Shown: positions 51,639 through 61,140, counted from the first letter of the stretch. The stretch is DNA of 64,000 bases from Halosolutus amylolyticus (GCF_023566055.1 NZ_JALIQP010000008.1:62001-126000); one strand, 5' to 3'. Numbers and translations are program-made. Notes: generated by a model not told the origin, from the sequence alone.

Positions 51639-52174
51639 GCGCGTTCGCGTACGTGCTCGCCGTCTTCCTCCTCGCGGCGGCGGTCGCCACGGCGCTGTTC
51701 CGGGACGTGTTGTCCGCGATCATCGTCTTCGGTGCCTACAGCCTGGGGATGGCGATCCTCTACACGTTCCTGCTCGCGCCCGACGTGGCGATGACCGAGG
51801 CCGCGATCGGTGCCGGCGTGACGACCATCCTGCTGTTGCTGACGATCGCACGGACGACCAGGCCCTCGACCGATCGGCTCGTCGAGCGGATCGACGTCCC
51901 GGCGGTCGTCGTCGTGGGGGCGTTCGTCGTCCTCCTCTCGGCGACGGTGTTGCCCGAGATGTACCCGGTCGGCGACCCGTCGGCCCCGGTCTGGTCCAAC
52001 CCGGACGTCACGCAACACTACATCGAGAACGCGTACGACGAGACGGGGGTCCACAACGCCGTCACCGCCGTCCTCGCGGCCTACCGGGGGTTCGACACCT
52101 TCGGTGAGGCGGTCGTCGTCTTCGCCGCCGGAATCTCGACGCTGCTCGTGTTGAAACGCGAGGTGTTCGCCTGA
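51635..52174 (+). CDS. MbhD/MbhE-like subunit (DUF4040), equivalent to the MrpA C-terminal part
   Basis: A 179-residue protein in two parts: an MbhD-like half with SAIIVFGAYSLGMAIL and LAPDVAMTEAAIGAGV, and an MbhE-like half ending AYRGFDTFGEAVVVFAAG. In bacterial MrpA these parts are fused to the large ND5-like subunit; here they are a separate gene, as in other haloarchaea and Mbh-type complexes. The next gene starts directly after its stop. Confidence 0.86.
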   Translation: MSAFAYVLAVFLLAAAVATALFRDVLSAIIVFGAYSLGMAILYTFLLAPDVAMTEAAIGAGVTTILLLLTIARTTRPSTDRLVERIDVPAVVVVGAFVVLLSATVLPEMYPVGDPSAPVWSNPDVTQHYIENAYDETGVHNAVTAVLAAYRGFDTFGEAVVVFAAGISTLLVLKREVFA

Positions 52175-52705
52175 ATGTCCGAATCAGTCGACGATACCTA
52201 CACCGAGAGTCAGGTCATCATGACCGCCGTAAAGATCCTCGCCCCGTTTACGCTCACGTACGGCCTGTTCATGGTCCTTCACGGGGCCGACACGCCCGGC
52301 GGGAGCTTCCAGGGCGGCGCCATCGTCGGCGTCACCGTCCTCATGCTCGGGTTCGCCTTCGGTATCGAACCGACCCGCCGGTGGCTCCGGAACTCCTTCC
52401 TCGTCGGGCTCGTGACCGGCGGCGTCGCCATCTTCGCCGGGGTCGGACTGGGGACGATCCTGCTCGGCGGGAACTTCCTCGAGTACGATCGGATCTACCC
52501 GACGCTCGGCATCAAGGGCAAGTGGGGGATGGAGGCCATCGAGATCGGCGGCATCGCGCTGATCGTCTCGGGGGTCGTCATCACCCTCTTCTTCGCGATG
52601 GCCGCGGGCTTTACGCCCGAACGCCGCGGCAACGGACCCGCCGAATCGTCCACCCCGTCGGGGTCCGCCGAGGCGACCGATCGGGAGGTGAGCGACGATG
52701 ATTGA
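52175..52705 (+). CDS. mnhB: Mrp antiporter subunit B
   Basis: A 176-residue membrane protein with four hydrophobic segments. HGADTPGGSFQGGAIVG is the MrpB signature. The last ~25 residues are hydrophilic. It overlaps mnhC by 8 nt. Confidence 0.88.
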   Translation: MSESVDDTYTESQVIMTAVKILAPFTLTYGLFMVLHGADTPGGSFQGGAIVGVTVLMLGFAFGIEPTRRWLRNSFLVGLVTGGVAIFAGVGLGTILLGGNFLEYDRIYPTLGIKGKWGMEAIEIGGIALIVSGVVITLFFAMAAGFTPERRGNGPAESSTPSGSAEATDREVSDDD

Positions 52706-53057
52706 ACTGCTCGCGAACCGCTACGCCTACCTCCTGCTGTTCGTCCTGCTGGGGATCGGGATGTACATGATGATCGCCAACGAGAACCTCGTGAAGAAGC
52801 TGATCGGCGTCAGCCTCTTCCAGACGGCGATTTTCCTGTTCTTCATCGCCATGGCCTACGTCGAGGGCGGTGCCGCACCGATCGTCCCGAACGAGGGGAG
52901 CGAAGTCGCCAGCCCGCTCCCGCAGGTCATCGTGCTGACCGCCATCGTCGTCGGCATCGCGCTGACCGCGGTCGGACTGGCGCTGATCATCCGCATCTAC
53001 TCGGAGTACGGGACGCTCCGCGAGGATACTCTCAGGGAGGTGCGTGCCGATGAGTAG
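52698..53057 (+). CDS. mnhC: Mrp antiporter subunit C (NuoK-like)
   Basis: A 119-residue protein with three hydrophobic helices and QVIVLTAIVVGIALTAVGLA, the MrpC/NuoK pattern with a conserved acidic residue region. It overlaps mnhD by 8 nt. Confidence 0.9.
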   Translation: MIELLANRYAYLLLFVLLGIGMYMMIANENLVKKLIGVSLFQTAIFLFFIAMAYVEGGAAPIVPNEGSEVASPLPQVIVLTAIVVGIALTAVGLALIIRIYSEYGTLREDTLREVRADE

Positions 53058-54585
53058 CGTCGACCTGCTCCCGGCGCTGTTGATCGTCGCCCCGATCGTC
53101 GCAGCCACGCTTCCGATCGCGCTCGGGCTGCGGTACGATCGAACCGGCTGGGCCGTCGCGGCGGTCACGACGACCGGCCTGTTCGCCGCCGCCGTCGCCC
53201 TCGCCAGCGAGGTCTACACGGCGGGCCAGGTGATCCACCGGCTGGGCGGCTATCCCCGGACGTACGGGATCGAACTGGTCGCGGACCAGTTCTCGATGCT
53301 GATCGTCCTGCTCGTGACCGGCGTCGCCGCCGGCGTCCTCGCGTACACGCGACGCGGCGGCCCGCGCGGGAACACCTTCTACAGCGCGTACCTCCTGCTG
53401 GTGGGCGGGTTGCTCGGCATCTCGCTGACCGGGGACGTGTTCAACCTCTTCGTCTTCCTCGAGATCACGAGTCTGGCGACCTACGCGCTGGTCGCCAGCG
53501 GCGACGGCGCCGAGTCGGCGGTCGCCGCCCTGAAGTACCTGATCCTGGGAACCGTCGCCGCGTCGATGTACCTGACCGGCGTCGCCTTCGTGTTCATGGC
53601 GACGGGGACGCTCAACATGATCGAACTCACGTCGGCGATTCCGGCCGCCGAACGCCCGATCCTGATTCGGGCCGGACTCGGGTTCATGATCGTCGGCTTC
53701 GCGACCAAGGTCGCCCAGTGGCCGGTCCACACCTGGCAGCCGAACGCCTACCAGCAGGCCCCCGACGGCGCGACGCCGCTGATCGCGGCGCTCGTCTCCT
53801 CGGCCTCCGCGTACGCCTTCGGGCGGCTGATCGTCACCGTCTTCGAGGTCGACTACCTCGCCGCGACGGCGAACGCGGCCCCGATCGTCCTCGCGATCGG
53901 CTGCGTGAGCGTCCTCGCGGGGACGACGCTGGCCGTGATCCAGACCGACGTCAAGCGGATGCTCGCGTACTCGTCGGTCTCGCAGTTCGGCCTGATCGTG
54001 GCCGCCTACGGCGTCGTCATCGCCGGCAGTTCCGAGACGGCCCTGATCGGCGCCGCGATCCACCTCGTCGGCCACGGACTGCTGAAAGCCGGTCTCTTCC
54101 TGGCGGTCGGCCTCGTCGCGGTGAGCTACGGCGCTCGCACCGTCGACGAGTACGCCGGCCTCGCGACGGAACGGCCCGTCGTCGCCGGATCGATGGCCGT
54201 CCTGCTGTTCGCGCTCGTCGGCATCCCGCCGAGCGTCGGCTTCGTCGGCAAGTGGTACATCGCGCTCGGTGCCGTCGAGTCGCAGCTGTGGCCCGTCGCG
54301 GCCGTGATCGTTCTCAGTACGATGCTCACCCTCGCCTACGCCGCTCGCCTGCTCGAGAAGATGTACTTCACGCACCCGCCCTCGATCGAATCGATCCCGT
54401 CGCCGGAACCGGTCGCGACCGACGGCGGCGACGCCACCGCTCCGGACGGGGCCTCTCCTGACGCCGTCTCGATCGGCATGGTGTCGATCGTCGTCGTCGC
54501 CGCGCTCGCCGCCGTCGCGCTCGGATTCGCCGGTGGCGCGATCGCCGACCTGCTCGCCCCCTTCCTGACGGAGGTGTTCAACTGA
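53050..54585 (+). CDS. mnhD: Mrp antiporter subunit D (NuoN/M-like)
   Basis: A 511-residue polytopic protein; ATG 53050 is preferred over GTG 53044. It has the proton-antiporter core with HTWQPNAYQQAPDGATPL, and LEITSLATYALVA with the conserved Glu. About 14 hydrophobic segments, with one acidic loop near residue 445. Ion translocating subunit of the Mrp complex. Its stop overlaps the next start (TGATG). Confidence 0.88.
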   Translation: MSSVDLLPALLIVAPIVAATLPIALGLRYDRTGWAVAAVTTTGLFAAAVALASEVYTAGQVIHRLGGYPRTYGIELVADQFSMLIVLLVTGVAAGVLAYTRRGGPRGNTFYSAYLLLVGGLLGISLTGDVFNLFVFLEITSLATYALVASGDGAESAVAALKYLILGTVAASMYLTGVAFVFMATGTLNMIELTSAIPAAERPILIRAGLGFMIVGFATKVAQWPVHTWQPNAYQQAPDGATPLIAALVSSASAYAFGRLIVTVFEVDYLAATANAAPIVLAIGCVSVLAGTTLAVIQTDVKRMLAYSSVSQFGLIVAAYGVVIAGSSETALIGAAIHLVGHGLLKAGLFLAVGLVAVSYGARTVDEYAGLATERPVVAGSMAVLLFALVGIPPSVGFVGKWYIALGAVESQLWPVAAVIVLSTMLTLAYAARLLEKMYFTHPPSIESIPSPEPVATDGGDATAPDGASPDAVSIGMVSIVVVAALAAVALGFAGGAIADLLAPFLTEVFN

Positions 54586-56495
54586 TGGTGGATTCGATCC
54601 GACCACTCGCCGCCGTTCTCGTCTCGGCGATCGCGGTGGTCCTGATCGTCGCGTCGCATCGCCGACCGAACGTCCGCGAGGGGTGGTCCGTCCTGGCCGC
54701 GCTCGCGAAGTTCGCTATCGTCGCCAGCATGCTCCCCGGCGTGCTGGCCGACGAGGTCTACGTCTGGCGGCTCAGCGACGCGATCGGCGTCCAGTTTCTC
54801 GAAGGGGTCGACTTCGTGTTGCGCGCCGATCCACTCGGCGTCTTCTTCGCCCTGCTCGCCAGTTTCCTCTGGATCTTCACGTCCTTCTACGCCGCCGGCT
54901 ACATGCGCGGGCTGGACGAACACGCCCAGACGCGGTTTTTCGCCGCCTTCGCGGCGAGCCTCTCGACGGCAGTCGGGATCGCGTTCTCCGGGAACCTGGT
55001 GACGATCTTCGTCTTCTACGAACTGCTGTCGCTCGTGACGTACCCGCTCGTCGCCCACAACGAGGACGACGAGGCTCGGATCGCCGGCCGCAAGTACCTC
55101 GCCTACACGTTCTTCGGCGGCGGAGTCTTCCTGCTCGCCGGGACGGTGATGGTCTACTGGCTCACCGGCCTCGTCGGCACCTCGACGACGGCGTTCGAGG
55201 CCGGCGGCATCGAACTGCTCGCGGAGGCGGCGGCCGCCGAACCCGCGTACGCACAGGTCACGTTCTTCCTGCTGATCGCCGGCTTCGGCGTCAAGGCGGC
55301 GCTGATGCCGATCCACTCCTGGCTCGCCGACGCGATGGTCGCGCCGACCCCCGTCTCCGGCCTGCTCCACGCGGTGGCGGTCGTCAAGTCCGGCGCGTTC
55401 GGGATCGCCCGCGTCATCCTCGACGTCTACGGGCCGGGATTGATCCACGACCTGCCGCTTTCTATCCCCGGTATCGGCGAAGTCGGACTGAACATTCCGG
55501 TCGCGCTGGTCGCCGCCTTCACGCTGACCGCGGCGAGTATCATCGCACTCCGCAAGGACCACCTCAAGCGGCGGCTCGCGTATTCGACGACGGCACAGCT
55601 CTCCTACATCGTCCTCGGACTCTCGCTGTTGCACCCGTACGCGGTCGTCGGCGCGCTGTTTCACATCCCCGCCCACGCGTTCGCGAAACTCACCCTGTTC
55701 TTCTGTGCGGGGGCGATCCACGTCGAGACCCACACCGACTACATCAGCGAGATGGCCGGCATCGGGAAGCGGATGCCGCTGACGATGACCGCGTTTACCG
55801 TTGGCGCGGCCGGTATGGCCGGTCTGCCGCCGATCGCCGGCTTCGTCAGCAAGTTCTACATGCTGATCGGCGCGGGCGACGTCGGCGGGAGCTACTGGCT
55901 GTTCGCCGGAGCGCTCCTGCTCTCGGCCGTGCTCAACGTCGGCTACTTCTGGCCGGTCGTCTACACGGCGTTCTTCGAGAGCGAGGACCGCCACGAAGCG
56001 AAACCGCTGCTCGAGTTCCCGCGGGGCGGCGTGCTTCGGTCCTACGGCAGCGAGGGAGCCGAGCAGATCGCCGCCGACGGCGGCGAGACGAACCGCTCCG
56101 AAGCGCCGGACACGGCGGAGTCGACCGACGAGACCGACGCGGACGACGAGGAGTACGAGTACGCGGTCGACGAGTACCCGAGCGACGCCGACGTTCCTGG
56201 CGAGACGGGCGAGCGGGTCAGCAGCGTCGACCACCACGGCGACCACGACGACCACCTCACCGGCGGACCGCCGGCTACGGGCTGGCAACGCCGATCGCCG
56301 TTCGCCGAGAGTACGTGGCTCATGCTCGTGCCCATCGCCGTCATCGCCACGGGAGCGATCGTCCTCGGCGTGGGCCCCGACTACGCGGTCTTCCTCGACC
56401 TGGCGGTCCGGATCGTCGAAGCCGTCTTCGGCATGCCGTTCGAGGAACTGGGTGACGTACCGTTCGACGATCTCATGACGGAGGTGACCGACTGA
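54585..56495 (+). CDS. ND5/MrpA-like antiporter subunit with acidic His-rich loop
   Basis: A 636-residue polytopic protein with HSWLADAMVAPTPVSGLLHA, the hallmark of NuoL/MrpA-type subunits, and FYELLSLVTYPL. Near residues 480-560 a long hydrophilic insertion rich in Asp, Glu and His (VDHHGDHDDH) sits before the last helix. The insertion is unusual for the family. Overlaps the next gene by one base. Confidence 0.85.
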   Translation: MVDSIRPLAAVLVSAIAVVLIVASHRRPNVREGWSVLAALAKFAIVASMLPGVLADEVYVWRLSDAIGVQFLEGVDFVLRADPLGVFFALLASFLWIFTSFYAAGYMRGLDEHAQTRFFAAFAASLSTAVGIAFSGNLVTIFVFYELLSLVTYPLVAHNEDDEARIAGRKYLAYTFFGGGVFLLAGTVMVYWLTGLVGTSTTAFEAGGIELLAEAAAAEPAYAQVTFFLLIAGFGVKAALMPIHSWLADAMVAPTPVSGLLHAVAVVKSGAFGIARVILDVYGPGLIHDLPLSIPGIGEVGLNIPVALVAAFTLTAASIIALRKDHLKRRLAYSTTAQLSYIVLGLSLLHPYAVVGALFHIPAHAFAKLTLFFCAGAIHVETHTDYISEMAGIGKRMPLTMTAFTVGAAGMAGLPPIAGFVSKFYMLIGAGDVGGSYWLFAGALLLSAVLNVGYFWPVVYTAFFESEDRHEAKPLLEFPRGGVLRSYGSEGAEQIAADGGETNRSEAPDTAESTDETDADDEEYEYAVDEYPSDADVPGETGERVSSVDHHGDHDDHLTGGPPATGWQRRSPFAESTWLMLVPIAVIATGAIVLGVGPDYAVFLDLAVRIVEAVFGMPFEELGDVPFDDLMTEVTD

Positions 56496-58348
56496 TGGAA
56501 CTCGAACTCCTGTCGCTTGCGTACCCGCCGCTCGTCGTCTTCGCGGCGGCCTTGCTCGTGCTCGTACTGCCGCGGCTCGCCGGGTTCGCCGTCGGGGCGC
56601 TAAGCCTCGCGGCCGTGCTCGCCATCTCGCTCGTCGCGCCGGCGGGCCAACACCTTGCCGGCACCTTCCTCGGGTTCGACGTCGTCCCCTACTACGTCGA
56701 CGACTTCTCCCGGATGATCGGCCTCGGGCTGGGCTTTTTGGGCGTCTGTAGCGTCGTCTACGCCTACTCGAGCGAGGCCAGCGAGACGCTCGTCGCGTTC
56801 GCGCTCGCCTACGTCGCCTCGTCGCTCGGGGCGGCCTTTGCGGGCGACTGGCTCGTTCTCCTGTTCATGTGGGAGCTGATGGCCGTGACCAGCACGCTGG
56901 TGGTCTGGCACTACGGCGGGGAGGCGGTCCGTGCGGGCTTCCGGTACGCCATCTTCCACGGCACCGGCGGGGTGCTCGTGATGATGGCGGTCGCCGTCCA
57001 CTACGTCCAGATCGGGTCGTTCAGCTACGCGGCTCACGACGGGATCGCCGGCGGGATCCCGGCCGTCCTCGCGGTCCTCGGGATGGGCGTCAACGTCGCG
57101 TTCATCGGTTTTCACACCTGGCTGCCCGACACCTACCCGCGACCGCACATCGCGGCCTCGGTGTTCCTCTCGGTGTACACGACGAAGACGAGCGCGTTCG
57201 TCCTCTACCGGGCGTTCCCGATCGGGAGCGAGAGCGAACTCGCGATCTACGTCGCGTACATGGGCGGCCTGATGTCCGTCTACGGCGCGACGTTCGCCCT
57301 GCTCCAGCACGACATGCGGGCGCTGCTGTCCTACCACATCCAGGCCCAACTGGGCTACATCGTCGCCGCGATCGGCATGGGTGCAGCGATGGCTTCCGAG
57401 ATCGCCGTCGCCGGGGCGCTGTCGCACCTGTTCAACAACATCCTCTTCAAGAGCCTCCTGTTCATGGCCGTCGGCGTCGTCATCTTCCGCACCGGCGAGG
57501 AGGACCTCTACAAGCTCGGCGGCCTCTGGCGCGAGATGCCCCTGACCGCGATCGGGTTCGGCCTCGGCGCGCTCTCGATCACCGCGATTCCGGGGTTCAA
57601 CGGCTACGTGAGCAAGGGGATGATCTTCGACTCCGCCGATCCGGGCTACTACGGGCAGCCCGAGTACCAGGCGCTGTACTACCTGCTCTGGCTCGGCGCG
57701 ATCGGTACCCTCCTCTCGTTCATCAAGCTCGGCTACTACGTCTTCTTCCACGGCGAGAGCGACTTCGAGGTCCCGGACGCAAAGCCCGGCCAGACCGTCG
57801 CGATGCTCGGTCTCGGCGGGGCCTGTCTCCTCTTCGGGGTCTGGTGGCAGGGGCTTGCCGACCTCGCACCGACGCTTCACGGCACCGGCGGTCACTTCTC
57901 GTTCGCCTACCCCGGCGGCGAGAGCGAACTCCACCCCTACAGCCCCAGCCACCTGGAGACGGCCGGGGTCCTGACTGCGGTCGCCGCCGTCACGTTCGTC
58001 CTCGTGCGAAAGCCGCTCTCGAAACTCGACCTCGGGGACCCCGCGATGGTCATCTACCCCGCGACCTACTACGTCAGTCGGTGGACCATGCTCGCGGTGA
58101 CGGGAACCTACGCCGCCGTCGACGCCGCCGTCGTCGGCGCGGTCAAGCGGTGCTACTGGGTCGGGAACAACCCCGTTCTCGCCGTCGACGCGGCAGCGGG
58201 TCGGCTCCCCGACTGGATGGTCGACGTCGACGAACGCCGGCCGACCGACGGCGGCCGACCGTCGACGATCCACCTCCGGGCCGGAATCGGGACGACAGTG
58301 CTCCTGCTGACGCTCCTCCTGACGGTCATCCTGTGGCTACTCGTCTGA
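56495..58348 (+). CDS. third ND-type antiporter subunit
   Basis: A 617-residue polytopic protein with HTWLPDTYPRPHIAASVFL and FMWELMAVTSTLVVWHYG. It is the third NuoL/M/N-like subunit in this operon, so the complex has more ion channels than a standard Mrp. It ends the operon; a short zinc-ribbon gene on the opposite strand follows 22 bp later. Confidence 0.85.
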   Translation: MELELLSLAYPPLVVFAAALLVLVLPRLAGFAVGALSLAAVLAISLVAPAGQHLAGTFLGFDVVPYYVDDFSRMIGLGLGFLGVCSVVYAYSSEASETLVAFALAYVASSLGAAFAGDWLVLLFMWELMAVTSTLVVWHYGGEAVRAGFRYAIFHGTGGVLVMMAVAVHYVQIGSFSYAAHDGIAGGIPAVLAVLGMGVNVAFIGFHTWLPDTYPRPHIAASVFLSVYTTKTSAFVLYRAFPIGSESELAIYVAYMGGLMSVYGATFALLQHDMRALLSYHIQAQLGYIVAAIGMGAAMASEIAVAGALSHLFNNILFKSLLFMAVGVVIFRTGEEDLYKLGGLWREMPLTAIGFGLGALSITAIPGFNGYVSKGMIFDSADPGYYGQPEYQALYYLLWLGAIGTLLSFIKLGYYVFFHGESDFEVPDAKPGQTVAMLGLGGACLLFGVWWQGLADLAPTLHGTGGHFSFAYPGGESELHPYSPSHLETAGVLTAVAAVTFVLVRKPLSKLDLGDPAMVIYPATYYVSRWTMLAVTGTYAAVDAAVVGAVKRCYWVGNNPVLAVDAAAGRLPDWMVDVDERRPTDGGRPSTIHLRAGIGTTVLLLTLLLTVILWLLV

Positions 58349-58369
58349 AGCACCTCCTCGCCCCGCTAC

Positions 58370-58507
58370 CTACGCGAGGATGACGATGCTGTCGGTCCGA
58401 CACGCCGGACAGACGCGTTTCGCTCCCACGGCGTCGTCGTCGACGAGCATCCAGTTGAGTTCGTTCGCGGACCCGTGCCAGCCGCAGTGTTCACAGTCGG
58501 CGTTCAT
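58370..58507 (-). CDS. 45-residue zinc-ribbon protein
   Basis: ATG at 58507 opens a 45-codon gene. It begins MNADCEHCGWHGSANELN and has CPACRTDS near its end, two CxxC knuckles for zinc. Composition and codon bias are normal for this genome. Tail to tail with the end of the Mrp operon. Function unknown. Confidence 0.65.
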   Translation of the reverse strand: MNADCEHCGWHGSANELNWMLVDDDAVGAKRVCPACRTDSIVILA

Positions 58508-58626
58508 GGATCACTCTACGGTACGGAGTGACATACTCCTTTTTCAGGGTTGCCGGACGGTCGACTCAAAAAATCGCGATCCCACTGCGATCGTCCGCTG
58601 TGCCACCGTCGGCCCGCGCAACCGAC

Positions 58627-59772
58627 TCAGTCGGTCGTCTCGTCCCGCGTCTTTTCGTCGTCGAGCAGCGACGGCTGATCTTCGGGCACGGCGATCGACT
58701 GCTCGTCGACGGACGCACGAAGCGCCGGTTTCGACGAGGTCGCCTCCCGTCGGTATCGATCGTCACCGGGATCGGCCCGGACGCCACTGGGCGTCAGGTA
58801 ATCGCCGTCGACGTCGACGTCAGCCTCCCGGCAGAGGCGCTTGAGGACCGATCGCGCACCCTCCGTCGTGATCGTCGGCGGCGCGATCGATCTGTCGCGG
58901 GCGAGTTCCCGTGCCGTCGACGCCGAAAGCAGGGCGTCGATCTCCGTCCCGTCGTGGCCGCGTTCAGCGAGGACGTCGCGGACCCGACGCGCGATCGACG
59001 GGGCGTGGCGCGTCGGGAACAGCGGCCAGTCGTTCGCGGGTGGATCGAGAACGACCCGGTACTTGCGAAGCGGGGTCCTAGCCGGGGCGGGTAGCGGTAC
59101 GTCCTCGAGTCGCTGGGACTTCCCCAGCACCCTGATCGTCCCGGTGTAGAAGTCGACGTCGTCCCAGGTCGCGCCCGTTCGGCGGTCGTCCTCCGGCATC
59201 CGGAACAGTTCCGATCCCCGCACGCCCGAGTGGGCGAGCATCGCGACCATCGCGTACTCGCGCAGACGGGAGCGACGCTCCGTCGACTCCACACCCGACG
59301 ACTCGAGCGCCCGGTCGCGGACGTACCGTTCCAGTGAACGACGTTGCTCGGCCGTCCAGGATTCCGTTTCGGATCGATCGTCCCCCGACGGTAGTGCCGA
59401 TTCGGCGTGGGGCGTCGCGGCCGGGTTCTCCTCCAAGATGCCCCCGCGGACACACCACGAGAGGAACGCCCGGACGACCGCGTAGTACGTCCCGGCGGTC
59501 GACGCCGTGTACTTCCCCTGCGACGTCCGATCGTTCAGTTCGGCCGCGTAGGCGCGCATGTGAGCCGACTCCAGTTCGAACAGCGACGTGACGCCGTACT
59601 CGACCGCGAGCCACTCCGCCCAGCGGCGCAGGATCGACTCGGCGTTCGTCGCGTACGTTCCGGCTCCCGACCCGTCCGGGTCGCCGACGGCCTTCCGCTG
59701 GAGGTACGCATCGATCGCGTCCACGACGGCGACGGCGTTCACCGGCCGATCACCCCGATAGCTCCTGACCAC
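58627..59772 (-). CDS. tyrosine recombinase-like protein lacking catalytic residues
   Basis: A 381-residue protein with an N-terminal SAM-like core-binding domain (DAIDAYLQRK, LRRWAEWLAVEYG) and a catalytic-type domain with HSGVRGSEL (first Arg kept) and LGKSQRLEDVPLP (Lys kept). At the second box, haloarchaeal relatives read P-H-G-x-R-R; here it is PSGVRADPGDD, so the His is Ser. The region that normally holds R-H and the nucleophile Tyr reads LRASVDEQSIAVPEDQP with no Tyr to the end. It is probably inactive as a recombinase, or has another role. Confidence 0.75.
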   Translation of the reverse strand: MVRSYRGDRPVNAVAVVDAIDAYLQRKAVGDPDGSGAGTYATNAESILRRWAEWLAVEYGVTSLFELESAHMRAYAAELNDRTSQGKYTASTAGTYYAVVRAFLSWCVRGGILEENPAATPHAESALPSGDDRSETESWTAEQRRSLERYVRDRALESSGVESTERRSRLREYAMVAMLAHSGVRGSELFRMPEDDRRTGATWDDVDFYTGTIRVLGKSQRLEDVPLPAPARTPLRKYRVVLDPPANDWPLFPTRHAPSIARRVRDVLAERGHDGTEIDALLSASTARELARDRSIAPPTITTEGARSVLKRLCREADVDVDGDYLTPSGVRADPGDDRYRREATSSKPALRASVDEQSIAVPEDQPSLLDDEKTRDETTD

Positions 59773-60162
59773 CGACCCCGACTCGACGGGGACCGATCGA
59801 CGGCACGCAGGTGCCCGCGGCGCTCCGAACGAGACGACGGGCCGGCGGAATCGACCCCGTGGATCATCTATGTGGACGCAACCGTTCCACGACCCTAAAG
59901 CTGTGTTTTTGCGTACCGGCGGAACACGCGTCCGGACGACACGGATACGAACGATCCGCCTCCGGAACGACAGTCGCTACTGCCGGGCGATGCACATTCG
60001 ATCGCACGACGGCTCGAAGCAAGATCGAACACCGCCACTCTACAGGCTGAACAGACCGAGTGGCACGGGCTTGACCCCCGGCGCAGTTCACCCCCACGAT
60101 AATCTTCTTCGACATCGAATTGGCTTGACCCGCCTCGGCCGGAATTGGCCTGCGCTGTTTTG
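59773..60162. other. intergenic region, 390 bp, nothing recognised
   Basis: Only wrong-composition frames were seen. The region lies between the recombinase-like gene and two decayed genes and may itself contain remnants. Confidence 0.4.
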
Positions 60163-60610
60163 ATGGACGGTTCGCGCGCATGCGTCGTCGTGACAGCATC
60201 GTACGGGCCCGGCTTTCGCTCACTCACCTCGGAGGTCCACGATCACCGACCGACGATCGACGGCACCATTCCGAACTGGCTCTCGGGGACGCTCGTACGG
60301 AACGGCCCCGGTCGATTCGAGGTTGGAAGTCGCCGAGTCAACCACTGGTTCGACGGGCTGGCGATGCTCCGGCGGTACGCCTTCGACCGCGGCGAACTGC
60401 GATACTCCAATCGCTTAACCGATCCCGATTCGACGTCCCGAGGCGACGAGCGAGGACGATGGCGTCGTGATGGCGACGGCGCTCGACGTCGATCGCGAGC
60501 AGACGATGGTCCTGATCTTCGACACAAAGACTCTCACACTGCAGGCGAGAGCGTTCTTCCCGCATCCGGAACCGTTCGGGTTCCACGGTCGGTTCTTTCG
60601 AGACGTGTAG
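60163..60610 (+). pseudogene. carotenoid oxygenase pseudogene with internal deletion
   Basis: The first ~90 codons from ATG 60163 match the N terminus of haloarchaeal carotenoid oxygenases (FRSLTSEVHDHRPTIDG, NWLSGTLVRNGPGRFEVG, VNHWFDGLAMLRRYAFD). Near 60420-60445 the match jumps, in the next frame, to the family's C terminus: PEATSEDDGVV through FFPHPEPFGFHGRFFRDV and TAG at 60608. About 330 middle residues are missing and the frame is shifted, so the gene is dead. Confidence 0.83.
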
Positions 60611-60739
60611 CGGTCCGTTCGACAGATCGGTATCTCGATGGCTTCAGCAGAGAACGGCGTCCCCGTACGTCCGCTATCGTCGCCACTGAAAGTCACTGTA
60701 CACCTGGTTGCAGGACGGCTTTGCGATCAGCGTGTACAT

Positions 60740-61140
60740 CGGGTCAGTGGCTACGATAGGTAGCAATCGTGACCGTCCCATCAGTAGAATCTGCCAGTAG
60801 CCCCCGAAGGCGGGTAACCAGATGCCAAGCGGATAGACGACCCGTCGTTCGATTCCACCTCCTCCGAGGAACTCGAGTGGATGGGGACACGGATGACCGA
60901 GCCGAAAAAGAAGGCACTGACGAGGACGAGCAGAGAGAGTGCGCCAAAGAGTCCGCAGAGGAAGAGAACGGTCCGGAAACGACCCGAGATGAGCGGACGG
61001 CGGCGAGACCACCAGCGAAGAACGTGAGAAGAGCGAATATGCCGTGCCGCGGCGTCACGTTTCCCGGATAACGCCGACCCAGAACGCACCGAACCCGAGG
61101 ACCGCGAGCGGGAACCACCGCGGCCCATGGCACGGTAGAG
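60740..61140 (-). pseudogene. frameshifted remnant of a DUF998-like membrane protein
   Basis: In three reading frames on the minus strand hydrophobic blocks appear in family order: WFPLAVLGFGAFWVGVIRE, then HGIFALLTFFAGGLAAVRS, then TVLFLCGLFGALSLLVLVS, then GGGIERRVVYPLGIWLPAFG. DUF998 proteins have a similar helix series ending in E-R-x-x-V-Y-P. No single frame spans it, so several indels are needed. Boundaries are approximate. Confidence 0.6.

Noticed and set aside
53032-58273. Very long open frames antisense to the Mrp operon (up to 650 codons)
   Set aside because: They are rich in Arg, Asp, Gln and His with no domains, and lie exactly opposite conserved membrane subunits.
59773-60162. 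Insertion sequence remnant
   Set aside because: No transposase motif or terminal inverted repeat could be found by eye.
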